From: Anaerolinea sp.
Lineage (GTDB): Bacteria; Chloroflexota; Anaerolineae; Anaerolineales; Anaerolineaceae
NCBI GenBank assembly: GCA_020725865.1
Contig: DYEC01000001.1
Location: forward strand, 228,877 to 292,876
Direction: 5' to 3'
Length of the DNA stretch: 64,000 nucleotides
In this document: piece by piece, positions 42,717-52,720 of the stretch
Layout of the letters: each line of letters begins with the position of its first letter
Position numbering within the stretch: the stretch's first letter is position 1
The notes under the pieces: generated by a model
The model's input: only the letters and a program-made list of their open reading frames with translations
Told to the model about the DNA's origin: nothing
Database searches by the model: none
Position numbers and translations under genes: made by a program

Positions 42717-43691
42717 TTATGTCTTAAAGCGTTTTTCCATCCAGATTAATGTGTTTTGTAACTCACAGCCAGATTCCTGAAACGCCCGTGTTGCTCGATA
42801 AGCCGGGTAGTTAACCAACAGAGGACGCCTATCCTGAGTATCATAACGTATCCGATACAACAAAGTCTGAATAACAAGATTTTCCCAATCTGGATCACAC
42901 GCTACCCAGAGAGTATCTGCATAGTGGTGGGTAGGCTCAAGTGCGGCTAGTCCAATCGGTTGGCTTTGCGCATAGATAGCCCACAAGTGATATTGCCTGT
43001 CATGCAAAAAACGGATAAATGAATGCCATAGGTTGGGGCCAAAGTATTCCAAGTGGAAGTTAAGATTCCAGGCGACCTCTGGCGGATAAGTGGCTTTAAA
43101 CCATTCCTGTTGAATCTGCCAATCACGGGCGCGGCGTTTTCCGATTGTTAAACCTTCTGGTAAAGGTTCAGGAAACACCAGTTGATTAGCTTTGCTTTGC
43201 CATGAGCTACGACGAGCACGCTCCCTCATATTCAGTGATTGGTAGAGCTGATAGGCAGCTTCATTGTCGTCGCGCACCTGTAACCAGGCAGCCGAAGCGT
43301 CATGGTCCTGCGCGTGTTGCAAAGCACGCTCGGTCAATTTGCGGGCGATTCCCCGACGCCGATAGTCGGGATGAGTGGCAACATTGGCGATCAGGTAATA
43401 CCATTCGCGCTGGACACGAAACGGGATTAGGGTAAGATTCCCAACAACTTTTTCCTCTTCTACCCACACGTAGCCAAACAGGGGATAAGAAACGCGTTCG
43501 CCAGAACCTGCAATCCAGTTGATATAAGAGGGATTGCGGGCAGCGCGGCGAATCTGTCGTACATATTCGCGTCCGTCCGGATCAAGATTGTTACCGAAGC
43601 AGATTTCGATCAGATTGGCGATAGCGTCCAAGTCCGTATGGATATTGACCGGGCGCAATCCAGATTTTTTGATTATAGAGTCAACCCTCAC
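42717..43691 (-). CDS. GNAT N-acetyltransferase (two-domain)
   Basis: This protein of about 324 residues has an N-terminal GNAT domain with the acetyl-CoA motif IANVATHPDYRRRGIARKLTERAL and VRDDNEAAYQLYQSLNMRE. A second C-terminal half looks like a degenerate GNAT repeat (AIYAQSQPIGLAALEPTHHY). The substrate is unknown. The start is uncertain: GTG 43691 is used, but TTG 43709 and TTG 43658 are also open, and a TATAAT at 43672-43677 on this strand would favour the shortest form. No Shine-Dalgarno sequence is found. Confidence 0.8.
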   Translation of the reverse strand: MRVDSIIKKSGLRPVNIHTDLDAIANLIEICFGNNLDPDGREYVRQIRRAARNPSYINWIAGSGERVSYPLFGYVWVEEEKVVGNLTLIPFRVQREWYYLIANVATHPDYRRRGIARKLTERALQHAQDHDASAAWLQVRDDNEAAYQLYQSLNMRERARRSSWQSKANQLVFPEPLPEGLTIGKRRARDWQIQQEWFKATYPPEVAWNLNFHLEYFGPNLWHSFIRFLHDRQYHLWAIYAQSQPIGLAALEPTHHYADTLWVACDPDWENLVIQTLLYRIRYDTQDRRPLLVNYPAYRATRAFQESGCELQNTLIWMEKRFKT

Positions 43692-43747
43692 AGAAACAAT
43701 TTTACACAAGCCTTTGAGAAATGCACATACTTGGGTTGTAACATGCG

Positions 43748-43776
43748 TTGACAGGGTAGTGATAGGGTCATAGAAT
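43748..43776 (+). promoter_or_regulatory. Promoter of clpC
   Basis: TTGACA (43748-43753), a 17-nt spacer and TAGAAT (43771-43776) give a near-consensus sigma-70 promoter with about a 100-nt leader. No CIRCE or clear CtsR repeat is seen. A second TATACT is at 43828-43833. Confidence 0.75.
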
Positions 43777-43884
43777 CTAAAGAAGATGATGTGGACGTTT
43801 TCTTACAGGTTTTTAATAGAGTGAGACTATACTTTTACCTAGATGAGATTTTATTTCTCGCTGTTAATCAGAGGATGAAAAATT

Positions 43885-46341
43885 ATGATGCGATTTGACC
43901 GATTTACAGAGCGAGCGCAGGAAGCTGCTCAACGTGCGGCTGAGATTATCCAGCGCTATGGACACAACCAGATTGATACTGAGCATATCCTGCTGGCTCT
44001 AATTGAACAACCGCAGGGTGTGATTCCCCAAATTCTTGAATTGTTGAAAGTGGATCCGAATACAATTTCGGAGCGGCTGGATTACATTTTACGAACCACA
44101 CCCAAGGCAAGCATTTTTGGCGGCGGGGCAGGACAAATTTTTATCACCCCGCGCGTTAAGCGAATTATTGATCAAGCGAATGAAGAAGCCAGCCGGTTGA
44201 AAGATGAGTATATTTCTACCGAGCATATCTTTCTGGCAATCTTGAGCGAACGTAATACTCCGGCCGCCCGTCTTTTGGAAGGCGCTGGTTTGACGCGCGA
44301 ACGGGTGTATGATGCCATCCTTCAACTGCGCGGCGGGCAACGCGTGACCGACCCGCAGGCGGAGACACGCTACCGGACACTGGAAAAATACTCGCGCGAT
44401 CTCACTCAGCAAGCACGTGAAGGCAAGCTGGATCCGGTTATTGGACGCGATAACGAGATTCTGCGCGTAATGCAGATACTTTCGCGTCGCACCAAAAACA
44501 ACCCGGTGCTGATTGGGGAAGCAGGTGTTGGTAAAACGGCAATTGTCGAAGGGCTTGCACAGAAAATTGCCGCCAATGATGTACCGGAAATTTTGATGGG
44601 CAAACGGGTGGTGGCACTGGATTTGAGCGCCATGATCGCTGGTTCACGTTTCCGCGGTGAGTTTGAAGAGCGTTTGAAAGCAGCGATTGAAGAGGTACAG
44701 CGCGCCGAAGGTGAAGTTATCCTCTTCATTGATGAGTTGCACACAGTGGTGGGTGCTGGGGCGGCACAGGGTGCGATGGATGCTTCCAATATGTTAAAGC
44801 CTGCACTGGCGCGGGGTGAGCTGCAGTGTGTGGGAGCAACAACTTTGGATGAATACCACAAATATATTGAGAAGGATGCTGCTTTGGAGCGCCGTTTTGC
44901 GCCTGTTTATGTGGACGAACCCAGTGTAGATGACACGATTAAAATGCTCTTTGGTTTGCGTGATCGCTACGAAGCGCACCACAAGGTGAGATTTTCCGAT
45001 GAGGCACTGGTGGCTGCGGCTCGGCTTTCTGCCCGTTATGTAACCGACCGACGGTTACCGGATAAAGCCATTGATTTGGTGGATGAGGCGGCGGCAAAAC
45101 TGCGTGTAGCTTTGTATTCGTTGCCGCCCGAATTAAAGAAAATGAAAGATGAAATTGAGCGTCTGAAAGCAGAAGAAGAGCAGGCAGGCGTGGAACGGGA
45201 TTATGAACGCGCCGCACGCATGAAAGCTGAACGTTTACGGAAGGAGGAAATTTTTAACGCTGAGCGGGACAAATGGGAAGTTGAGCATAAGCTGGATGAA
45301 GTAGTAGATGTGGATGATATTGCTCAGGTGATTGCGCAATGGACGGGCATCCCGGTCAGCCAAATGATGGAAACGGAGGCAGAGCGTCTCTTACATATGG
45401 AGGAACGTCTACGTGAGCGTGTGGTTGGACAAGAAGAAGCGATCCATGCAGTGGCAGATGCCATCCGTCGGGCGCGTTCTGGCTTGAAAGACCCGCGCCG
45501 GCCGATTGGGTCTTTTATCTTTATCGGTCCTTCCGGCGTGGGCAAGACTCTGTTAGCAAAAGCCCTAGCAGGGTTCTTGTTTGATGATGAAGATGCGCTG
45601 GTACGTCTGGATATGAGCGAGTATCGCGAGCAGCATACCGTTTCACGTCTGTTTGGTGCACCACCGGGTTATGTCGGCTATGAAGAGGGTGGTCAGCTTA
45701 CTGAGGCAGTGCGCCGGCGACCGTATCAGGTGATCTTATTTGATGAAATTGAGAAGGCACATCCTGAAGTATGGAATGCCTTATTACAGATTTTGGATGA
45801 TGGGCGACTGACGGATGGTCAGGGAAGAGTGGTGGATTTTCGCAACACAGTGTTGATCATGACCAGCAATCTCGGTACTGAGTTTGTCCGCCGGGGGGGG
45901 ACATTAGGCTTTCTTAAGAGCGATGGATCATCAGAACAAAAGGAAGAGCACGATAAGATTGAGAAAGCACTGAAAAGCACCTTCCGGCCGGAATTTTTGA
46001 ACCGTATTGACGAAATTATTATGTTTTCGCCACTTTCTGAGGAGCTGATGTTACAGATCGTTGATCTGGAGATGAAGGAGGTAAGTGAGAGGCTTGGGGA
46101 GCATGGCATTCATGTTCAGCTAAGCGAAGAGGCGCGTTCCTGGCTGGCAAAAGAAGGTTATGACCCGGCTTTTGGCGCGCGGCCGTTGAGGCGCGCGCTC
46201 CAAAAGTATGTTGAAAGCCCACTTTCAATTAAGATGCTTTCTGGAGAGTTCGCCGGGGGTGATACGGTTGTTGTGGATGTGGACGCAGATAATAAGCTTT
46301 ATTTTCACAAGGGTGAGGTAATCCCTGAAAAAGCTGGCTGA
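43885..46341 (+). CDS. clpC: ClpC-type AAA+ chaperone
   Basis: The 818-residue Hsp100 unfoldase works with ClpP and, in monoderms, adaptor proteins. It has two Clp N repeats (about 1-145), AAA domain 1 with Walker A GEAGVGKT (about 211-218) and [15 protein letters not shown], and a short M-domain/UVR segment ([19 protein letters not shown], about 430-455). AAA domain 2 has GPSGVGKT (about 548-555). The VGF-type ClpP loop is not evident by eye. Length suits ClpC rather than ClpB or ClpA. No clpP or mcsAB is adjacent; it is followed directly by a terminator, so it is monocistronic. Confidence 0.95.
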   Translation: MMRFDRFTERAQEAAQRAAEIIQRYGHNQIDTEHILLALIEQPQGVIPQILELLKVDPNTISERLDYILRTTPKASIFGGGAGQIFITPRVKRIIDQANEEASRLKDEYISTEHIFLAILSERNTPAARLLEGAGLTRERVYDAILQLRGGQRVTDPQAETRYRTLEKYSRDLTQQAREGKLDPVIGRDNEILRVMQILSRRTKNNPVLIGEAGVGKTAIVEGLAQKIAANDVPEILMGKRVVALDLSAMIAGSRFRGEFEERLKAAIEEVQRAEGEVILFIDELHTVVGAGAAQGAMDASNMLKPALARGELQCVGATTLDEYHKYIEKDAALERRFAPVYVDEPSVDDTIKMLFGLRDRYEAHHKVRFSDEALVAAARLSARYVTDRRLPDKAIDLVDEAAAKLRVALYSLPPELKKMKDEIERLKAEEEQAGVERDYERAARMKAERLRKEEIFNAERDKWEVEHKLDEVVDVDDIAQVIAQWTGIPVSQMMETEAERLLHMEERLRERVVGQEEAIHAVADAIRRARSGLKDPRRPIGSFIFIGPSGVGKTLLAKALAGFLFDDEDALVRLDMSEYREQHTVSRLFGAPPGYVGYEEGGQLTEAVRRRPYQVILFDEIEKAHPEVWNALLQILDDGRLTDGQGRVVDFRNTVLIMTSNLGTEFVRRGGTLGFLKSDGSSEQKEEHDKIEKALKSTFRPEFLNRIDEIIMFSPLSEELMLQIVDLEMKEVSERLGEHGIHVQLSEEARSWLAKEGYDPAFGARPLRRALQKYVESPLSIKMLSGEFAGGDTVVVDVDADNKLYFHKGEVIPEKAG

Positions 46342-46350
46342 ATAATGCTC

Positions 46351-46385
46351 ACCCGCCAGATGCTTTCAACCTGGCGGGTTTTTTT
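46351..46385 (+). terminator. Rho-independent terminator of clpC
   Basis: ACCCGCCAG (46351-46359) pairs with CTGGCGGGT (46371-46379) around an 11-nt loop, followed by six Ts. Confidence 0.93.
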
Positions 46386-46397
46386 AACACAATGCGA

Positions 46398-46403
46398 TAT
46401 ACT
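46398..46403 (+). promoter_or_regulatory. -10 box of the cNMP/bPH2 gene
   Basis: TATACT ends 6 nt before the ATG at 46410 and lies 12 nt after the clpC terminator. No Shine-Dalgarno sequence is present, so a leaderless mRNA is predicted. Confidence 0.5.
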
Positions 46404-46409
46404 TAAAAT

Positions 46410-48071
46410 ATGTCACCTACCAGAGCAGAGGTTGTGGAATTACTGGGGGCAATTTATCCATTTCACCGCAAAGCCGGAATGGATTATTCGATGCTGAATC
46501 TGGTTTATGATAATCTGGAGATCTCTGAATATAGAGAAGGTGAAGTTATCTACGGGCCTGCTCAGCAGGCTAAATCGTTGTACATTGTCTTTTCAGGTGA
46601 AATTCATCTTTTGAGAAACGCCTCAGAAGGCGAAGAAGTGATTGTTCGTTTGGGCAGTGGTGATTTCTTTGGCTTTGAAGTGTTAGAGTATGGACAGTAT
46701 CGCGCTAAAGCAGTTGCTGCTACTTCTGCAGTGGTCTTGGTTTTGTATCGTGAGGCACTGATTAGACTGGCGAGCCAAATACGGGAATTCAACCTTGGGT
46801 TAAGGTTGATGTACGATAGTTACCGGCTGGCGCAACGCGTTCGATTAGATTGGGTTACGCCGGATGAAGTTATTTATTTTATTGGACGACGTCATACAGC
46901 CTTTCTCTTCATGCGCCTTCTTGCTCCATTGCTGGCGGTTGGATTCTTTGTGCCATTAATTGCCATCCTTTCCTGGATTGGAGCGCTTGCAGGTATTATG
47001 TTGATCATTGCGCCGATTGTGGTGCTGGGTGGCGCACTGTTGTGGGCTGGCTGGGAATATCTGGATTGGACGAATGATTACTCAATTATTACCAGTAGGC
47101 GAGTTCTGTTTCAGGAGCGGGTCGTTTTGTTGTATGAGAGCCGCCAGGAAGAGCCAATGACGGCGGTGCTTTCTGTTAGCACGTTTTCTTCGCAGATCGG
47201 GCGGCTGTTCGGCTTTGGGGATGTGATTGTTTACACGTATGCCGGTCAGATACGGTTGCAAGCCCTGAAGGATTATGACCAAGTAAAGTTCCTGTTGCAA
47301 GCGGCAATTCAGCGCTCTGGAATAAGAGTTAGAGAATTGGAAAAACGGGAGATTGAGAAGCTTATTCGGGCGCGGATAGAGCCGCTTAAGGAGCTTCCGA
47401 CAACTACTGCAGTACCGGCACATGTGGAGCCGGGGGTTCTGCAAAGATTGGTTCGGCGCTATTTCTCCAACCTTTTCCGAATGCGATTCACCTATGGTGA
47501 TATCACCGTTTACCGAAAACACTGGTTATTTCTTGTAATTAATGTCTTTCCCCCCCTGTTGGCATTTTTGGTATTGGTCGTTTTACTTTTCTTACGGCTT
47601 GGCAATGTAATCACATTATTCTCCGTTCAAGCGTTTAGCAGCCTAATTGTGCTTGGCTTGCTTGTGGCTTTTGGCTTTTTGTTATATCAATATTACGATT
47701 GGCGAAATGATTATTACGAGATTTCTCCTGATCAAGTATTGGACGTGTATAAAAAACCGTTAGGGAAGGAAAGCCGACAGGTCGCGCCATTGAAAAATAT
47801 TCAAAAAATTGACTTTCAACGAAAAGGGTTTATCGGGCAGCTCTTTAATTTTGGCACAGTTTATATTCGTGTTGGTGAGACTTCCCTAACATTTGATGAC
47901 GTGTTTAATCCTTCCGAAGTGCAAAGCGAACTCTTCAAGCGTATGGCGGAACGCGAGTATCGCGAGAAACAGGCTGCTATTGCAGACGAGAAGCAGCGTC
48001 TTGCTGATTGGATCGAGGTCTATCACAAGATGACACGTGGGAGTGAGGAATCTACTCTTTCTTCTGGATGA
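46410..48071 (+). CDS. Cyclic-nucleotide-binding domain fused to two membrane-bPH2 units
   Basis: The 553-residue protein starts with a CRP/cNMP-binding domain (about 35-130: YREGEVIYGPAQQAKSLYIV, LRNASEGEEVIVRLGSGDFFG). Two repeats of a helical hairpin followed by a bacterial PH-like (YdbS/YdbT, bPH2) domain come next: helices about 168-220 with domain 1 about 225-300, then helices about 370-430 with domain 2 about 430-510. DWTNDYSIITSRRVL and DWRNDYYEISPDQVL are the matching repeat starts. A charged helical tail follows. The phosphate-cassette Arg of a true cAMP site is not obvious. Likely a membrane sensor; function unknown. Confidence 0.82.
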   Translation: MSPTRAEVVELLGAIYPFHRKAGMDYSMLNLVYDNLEISEYREGEVIYGPAQQAKSLYIVFSGEIHLLRNASEGEEVIVRLGSGDFFGFEVLEYGQYRAKAVAATSAVVLVLYREALIRLASQIREFNLGLRLMYDSYRLAQRVRLDWVTPDEVIYFIGRRHTAFLFMRLLAPLLAVGFFVPLIAILSWIGALAGIMLIIAPIVVLGGALLWAGWEYLDWTNDYSIITSRRVLFQERVVLLYESRQEEPMTAVLSVSTFSSQIGRLFGFGDVIVYTYAGQIRLQALKDYDQVKFLLQAAIQRSGIRVRELEKREIEKLIRARIEPLKELPTTTAVPAHVEPGVLQRLVRRYFSNLFRMRFTYGDITVYRKHWLFLVINVFPPLLAFLVLVVLLFLRLGNVITLFSVQAFSSLIVLGLLVAFGFLLYQYYDWRNDYYEISPDQVLDVYKKPLGKESRQVAPLKNIQKIDFQRKGFIGQLFNFGTVYIRVGETSLTFDDVFNPSEVQSELFKRMAEREYREKQAAIADEKQRLADWIEVYHKMTRGSEESTLSSG

Positions 48072-48124
48072 ATGAATGCAATCAGGGTAAAATTTGGCCA
48101 ATACAGGTAAATTATGAGGTGAGT

Positions 48125-48634
48125 ATGGCAGTATTGGAAATTGTAACGATACCGGATGCGGTTCTGAGACGTAAGGCGCGTAAGGTCACCGCATTTGATA
48201 AAGAGTTTCAGATTTTAGTGGATGACATGGTGGAAACCATGCGCGCTGCGCCTGGTGTTGGACTTGCAGCGCCGCAGGTGGGCGTTTCCTTACGCTTAAT
48301 TGTGGTTGAATTTGGCGATGAGGAAGATGAAGAGGTGCCGAAAAAGTTGTATATTGTTGCCAACCCTGAAATTGCACTGGCTTCTGAGGACAAGGTCAAA
48401 GGAATCGAAGCCTGCTTATCGGTTCCTGGCTTGGTTGGCGAGGTGGAGCGTCATAACTATATTATGGTCAAGGGACTGAATCGTCAGGGTAAACCGATCA
48501 AGGTGAAAGCCGAAGGCTGGCTGGCGCGCATTTTTCAGCACGAAATAGATCATCTGGATGGGATTCTTTACACGGATCGGGCAACCCGTATCTGGCAACC
48601 TAAAGAGGATGAGGAACTGGCGCTGGCAGATTAA
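48125..48634 (+). CDS. def: Peptide deformylase
   Basis: The enzyme removes formyl from N-terminal Met of new proteins. The 169-residue protein has GVGLAAPQVG (44-53), EACLSVPG with the metal Cys97, and HEIDHLDG with His139, Glu140 and His143. The usual EGCLS has Ala instead of Gly. AGGTGA lies just before the ATG at 48125, so the longer open frame that overlaps the preceding gene is rejected. It is followed by recF 5 nt later and probably co-transcribed. Confidence 0.96.
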   Translation: MAVLEIVTIPDAVLRRKARKVTAFDKEFQILVDDMVETMRAAPGVGLAAPQVGVSLRLIVVEFGDEEDEEVPKKLYIVANPEIALASEDKVKGIEACLSVPGLVGEVERHNYIMVKGLNRQGKPIKVKAEGWLARIFQHEIDHLDGILYTDRATRIWQPKEDEELALAD

Positions 48635-48639
48635 CCGTT

Positions 48640-49848
48640 ATGCATTTGCTTCATCTGTCGCTGACTGATTACCGAGTTTTTACCCGCCTGGACATGGATG
48701 TGCCCCGGCGGATTCTTTTGCTGGTGGGGGATAATGCCCAGGGGAAAACCAGCTTGCTGGAAGCAATTTATTATCTGGCTACTTTTACTTCTTTTCATGC
48801 GCAGCATGACCGTCAACTGGTCAATTTTGTGGCGGCTGATAGCAATCTGGTAGTAACGCGCCTGGTTGGTCAATACGAACGCGGTGGGCATCCCCATCGT
48901 TTGGAGGTTCGTCTGATCAAGGAAAATGGTGGCAATGGCAGCACACGCCTGCGGAAAGAAATTTTACTCGATGGCGTTAAACAAACGCCGCAGGCAGTGC
49001 TGGGTCATTTTACCGCCGTTATCTTTTTACCACAGATGACACGTATTATTGAAGGAGCACCAGAGGAACGGCGCCGTTACCTGAATCTGGCACTTGCTCA
49101 GGCTATTCCCGGCTATCCAGAAGCTCTGACAGAATACGCCCGGGCGCTGGCTCAGCGAAATGCTTTGCTTAAGCAATTGAATGAGAGAGGCGGGGATGCA
49201 GAGCAGCTTACTTTTTGGGATGAGCTGATCGCCAGCCGTGGGGCTTTCCTTATTCAATCGCGGGTGAATGCCATTGCAGAAATTGAATTGCTGGCAGCTC
49301 GCGTTCATGCACAGTTAACCAGAGGTGCTGAAATTCTCCGGTTGAACTACCAACCGGCGTACAATCCTCTCTCACAACCTGAAGGACAGTTTGCGTTTCG
49401 TCTGCAAACCCCGGTTAATCTCACCGGTCTCTCAATGGAAGATGTTCATACTGGTTTTCTCAAACAGCTAAAGGCTTTGCGCAGGGAGGAAATTGCACGC
49501 GGCGCAACGACAATAGGACCTCATCGTGATGAACTGCGTTTTCTGGGAAATGGTATTGATTTGGGGGATTATGGTTCGCGTGGGCAAATTCGTACCACGA
49601 TGCTCTCGTTAAAACTTGCGGAGGTTGCCTGGCTTAAAGAAAAAACCGGCGACTGGCCTGTTCTTTTGCTGGATGAAATGATGGCTGAACTTGATCCTCA
49701 ACGGCGGGCGGATCTACTGGCTTATTTACAGGGTTATGAGCAGGCGATATTAACTACCACTGACCTACACCTGTTCCGTGAAGATTTCTTGAAAACCAGC
49801 ACAATCTGGCAAATCAGCGCTGGGCAGGTTACTGCTACAAAAGTTTAG
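48640..49848 (+). CDS. recF: DNA repair and replication protein RecF
   Basis: RecF is the SMC-like ATPase that acts with RecO and RecR to load RecA at gaps. The 402-residue protein has Walker A GDNAQGKTS (30-38), FLPQMTRIIEGAPEERRRYLN, the signature GSRGQIRTTMLSLKLAE and Walker B VLLLDEMMAELD. It is longer than the usual 360-375 by small inserts. It is found behind def and not in the usual dnaA-dnaN-recF-gyrB set, so it gives no sign of a replication origin here. Confidence 0.95.
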   Translation: MHLLHLSLTDYRVFTRLDMDVPRRILLLVGDNAQGKTSLLEAIYYLATFTSFHAQHDRQLVNFVAADSNLVVTRLVGQYERGGHPHRLEVRLIKENGGNGSTRLRKEILLDGVKQTPQAVLGHFTAVIFLPQMTRIIEGAPEERRRYLNLALAQAIPGYPEALTEYARALAQRNALLKQLNERGGDAEQLTFWDELIASRGAFLIQSRVNAIAEIELLAARVHAQLTRGAEILRLNYQPAYNPLSQPEGQFAFRLQTPVNLTGLSMEDVHTGFLKQLKALRREEIARGATTIGPHRDELRFLGNGIDLGDYGSRGQIRTTMLSLKLAEVAWLKEKTGDWPVLLLDEMMAELDPQRRADLLAYLQGYEQAILTTTDLHLFREDFLKTSTIWQISAGQVTATKV

Positions 49849-49850
49849 TA

Positions 49851-50564
49851 TTATCGTAAGGGATTTTTTGAAGGAACGCCTACGCGCCGCGGATAACGTG
49901 GCGGCGTAGCAGCCACTTTGTCAATCACCACAAGATACCGATCCTCAGCCAGCCCCGGTAAATCTACCTGCCGCACGGTGCGCAATTGCCCACCCAAGAT
50001 TCGAGTGGCGTTTTCGGCTGAGTGTGCTTCGGCAGGACCGCTTTCCCCTTTTTGAGCCAGAACCGATCCGCCGATCCGCACGAGGGGAAGCAGGTATTCT
50101 ACGAGGGTGGGTAATTTGGCAACTGCGCGCGCCACTGCCCAATCGAATTGCTCGCGATATTTTGGGGATTGCCCGATCTCTTCTGCGCGCGCCTGAATGA
50201 CTTCAACCTGCTCTAGCCCAAGCAGGTTGACAACGTGACGACAAAATTCGGCTTTCTTTCCGACCGACTCAACCAGAACCAGACGGATGTTTGGGCTGAT
50301 GATCTTAATAGGGATTCCGGGGAAGCCTGCGCCAGTACCAATGTCGACCAGTGAAGTGGGCATTTTTTCTCTCATCACCAACAGGCAGGATAGCGAATCC
50401 AGAAAGTGCTTTGTACGAATGTTGTCAATTTGTCGGATGGCAGTAAGATTGAAACGTTTGTTCCACTCTAGCAGCTCTTTTTCGTAGCATTCCAAAGCAG
50501 ATAGTTGGCGGGGGGTGAGTTTTATCCCCAGGAGTTGATGCACGTCTTGTTGCAATTTTTCCAT
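49851..50564 (-). CDS. rsmG: 16S rRNA (guanine-527-N7)-methyltransferase RsmG
   Basis: RsmG uses SAM to methylate G527 of 16S rRNA. The 237-residue protein has the start QLLGIKLTPRQLSALECYEK, NLTAIR and the SAM-binding VDIGTGAGFPGIPIKI (near residue 73), then WAVARAVAKLPTLVEYLLPL. Length is normal. It converges with recF, with 2 nt between the stops. Its ATG is 7 nt from a TATAAT box and lacks a Shine-Dalgarno sequence. Confidence 0.96.
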   Translation of the reverse strand: MEKLQQDVHQLLGIKLTPRQLSALECYEKELLEWNKRFNLTAIRQIDNIRTKHFLDSLSCLLVMREKMPTSLVDIGTGAGFPGIPIKIISPNIRLVLVESVGKKAEFCRHVVNLLGLEQVEVIQARAEEIGQSPKYREQFDWAVARAVAKLPTLVEYLLPLVRIGGSVLAQKGESGPAEAHSAENATRILGGQLRTVRQVDLPGLAEDRYLVVIDKVAATPPRYPRRVGVPSKNPLR

Positions 50565-50571
50565 TGGTCAA

Positions 50572-50577
50572 ATTATA
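50572..50577 (-). promoter_or_regulatory. -10 box of rsmG
   Basis: The minus strand reads CGGTATAAT, ending 7 nt before the rsmG ATG at 50564. It is back-to-back with the extended -10 of the next plus-strand gene 15-20 nt away. Confidence 0.5.
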
Positions 50578-50591
50578 CCGTAAGTGAATTC

Positions 50592-50600
50592 TGGTAAAAT
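50592..50600 (+). promoter_or_regulatory. Extended -10 of the GT-C gene at 50650
   Basis: TGGTAAAAT lies 49 nt before the ATG; no -35 is clear. Confidence 0.4.
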
Positions 50601-50649
50601 AAAAATCCTGTGAGGGGATGGTTGGAAAAATTTTGTTGGAGCTAACCTC

Positions 50650-52710
50650 ATGATCAAGCGATTGCGCCCATCATTCGAGCTTATCCTTATTCTTCTGGTT
50701 GTCATCTCGCATGCTTATGCGGTGTTCTCGCCTGCAAACAGTTTGATCAATTGGTACACAACCGATGATGCTTATTATTACTTCAAAGTGGCGCAAAATA
50801 TCTCAGAAGGATATGGTGTTACCTTTGATCGTATCGGACGTACCAATGGTTTTCATCCGTTGTGGATGCTGATTTGCATTCCAATCTTTGCATTGGCGCG
50901 TTTCGATCTGATTCTGCCGTTACGGTTGGTTGTGCTGGTACTGGCATTGCTAAATGCTGGTTCGGCTGTTTTACTTTATCGTTTGTTAAAAATTCGCTTA
51001 TCCAGTTGGACAGCGGTGCTTACGGCGGTCTTCTGGGCATTTTCCCCGCGTATTCATGGGGTGACGACAACGCTGGGAATGGAGTCAGGGGTCAATGCTT
51101 TCCTGACAATACTGTTGTTTTATAAAGCGGCGCAATACGAGGAGCGGCACAAATCATCTAAGCGGAAGCTGAAAGCTTTGCTTCTGTTGGGGATGCTGGC
51201 GGTACTGGTATTGTTCAGCCGCCTGGACAATATTTTTCTTTTGATTATTTTAGGGTTATGGCTGTTATTCGAAGATCAGCGCGAGCGTTTTCTAGTGCTG
51301 GGAGATGTGGTTTTGATTGTGGTGTCTGCATTTCTGGCGTATGTGACGCGCTTGGGAATTGATTTGTATTATTTCTATTCTGACTCGGCTGTATTTATGA
51401 TGTTTGCGGCGCTGGTGATCAAGCTATTGATGTATACGGCTTTTGGTTTGTATCGTGGCGATGTGTTGAGATTGGGTTGGAAACAACTAAGCCGCATTGC
51501 GATGGCGGTTACGGTTGCTGGGGTTTTGCTCAGCGTAGTGATGATTATAGGAGCGCGGGTAGGGGCTTTTCCACGCATGACGCGTTTACCATTGCTGTTC
51601 GATTGGCTGATTACTTTGTTGTTAGTAACAGGCTGGCGTTGGATTGGGAGCCGGTTTGTTGCACAGAAATCGGATGACATGGTAAGTTCTCCCCTGCAAT
51701 CTCCGTTTTCAATTGCCGTGTGGAAGCACTGGCTGCTGGGCGCTTTTGCTTATTTTATGCCCTGGATGGCGGCGCTGTTAATTTATATGGGTTGGAGTCA
51801 ATGGTATTTCGGTACTGCTTCACCAGTGAGCGGCCAGATAAAGCGCTGGTGGGGTACACTTTATACGGTTTATGGCAAACCGGCAAAGAGTTTTTCGGAT
51901 GTACTTGGGATTACACAAGATCCCGACCTTTCCCCATGGTCTTTATTGACGGAAATTCCATATCGTTTGGGAGACGCTTTCAAGTGGAGTGGTAAAACTT
52001 ACGATGTGGGTGTGGCGGTTTTGGGGCTGGTGTTGGTCATTCTTCTGATCAGATTTTTACTGATCAACCGAAGTATGTCTGCGCGGACGCTGATCACTTT
52101 CAACCTCCCACCGCTACTCGTGGGTTGTTTTCTTCAGGTCGCCCATTATAAAATGAGCGGCTATGTATCTCTGCATACCTGGTACTGGATTGCAGAGATG
52201 TTTGGCATGGTCATGCTGCTTGCCATTGTCATTGAAAATGCGCTTATTCTGATGCGGCGTTTGCAGTTGCCATTGTTGATGTTGCGTGGTGTGGTTGTTT
52301 TGTCCATAGCGTTGATTTTGGTACAGTTCGGGGCTTATCTTAATGCACTGACACCTTGGAGGGTCGCTCCAGAAAACCGTGAGGCTTATCTGGCTGGAGC
52401 GCTCGGTTTGGAACAATACACTGAGCGGGAAGCTCTCATCGGCTCAACGGGTGGTGGATCGCTAGCGTATTTTACGCGCGAGCGAACGATTGTGAACATG
52501 GATGGTCTGATCAGCAGCTACCAGTATTTCCAAATGCTCAAAACCGGCCAGGGTGCAAAGTACTTTGATTCAATCGGTCTAGATTATGTTTATGGGGGTG
52601 AATACGTTATCCGCAATAGTGAGCCATACGTTGATGTCTTCAAAGGGCGGCTCAAACCGATAGAAATAGTTGCCGGTTCAACATTGTTCCGCTACTTAAG
52701 CGGAGAATAA
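50650..52710 (+). CDS. GT-C-like membrane glycosyltransferase
   Basis: This 686-residue protein has about 13 membrane helices. The first extracytoplasmic loop has YTTDDAYYYFKVAQNISEG, followed by TFDRIGRTNGFHPLW. The double Asp at the end of helix 1 is the mark of GT-C enzymes that use polyprenyl-linked sugars. The soluble C-terminal part (from about residue 575) may bind the acceptor. Substrate unknown. The convergent gene at 52721 encodes another such protein, which suggests envelope glycosylation, but the two are not similar by eye. Confidence 0.75.
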   Translation: MIKRLRPSFELILILLVVISHAYAVFSPANSLINWYTTDDAYYYFKVAQNISEGYGVTFDRIGRTNGFHPLWMLICIPIFALARFDLILPLRLVVLVLALLNAGSAVLLYRLLKIRLSSWTAVLTAVFWAFSPRIHGVTTTLGMESGVNAFLTILLFYKAAQYEERHKSSKRKLKALLLLGMLAVLVLFSRLDNIFLLIILGLWLLFEDQRERFLVLGDVVLIVVSAFLAYVTRLGIDLYYFYSDSAVFMMFAALVIKLLMYTAFGLYRGDVLRLGWKQLSRIAMAVTVAGVLLSVVMIIGARVGAFPRMTRLPLLFDWLITLLLVTGWRWIGSRFVAQKSDDMVSSPLQSPFSIAVWKHWLLGAFAYFMPWMAALLIYMGWSQWYFGTASPVSGQIKRWWGTLYTVYGKPAKSFSDVLGITQDPDLSPWSLLTEIPYRLGDAFKWSGKTYDVGVAVLGLVLVILLIRFLLINRSMSARTLITFNLPPLLVGCFLQVAHYKMSGYVSLHTWYWIAEMFGMVMLLAIVIENALILMRRLQLPLLMLRGVVVLSIALILVQFGAYLNALTPWRVAPENREAYLAGALGLEQYTEREALIGSTGGGSLAYFTRERTIVNMDGLISSYQYFQMLKTGQGAKYFDSIGLDYVYGGEYVIRNSEPYVDVFKGRLKPIEIVAGSTLFRYLSGE

Positions 52711-52720
52711 TATTTCACGG

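Noticed and set aside
48640..49848. Replication origin region indicated by recF
   Set aside because: No dnaA, dnaN or gyrB and no DnaA-box cluster is visible; recF is coupled to def.
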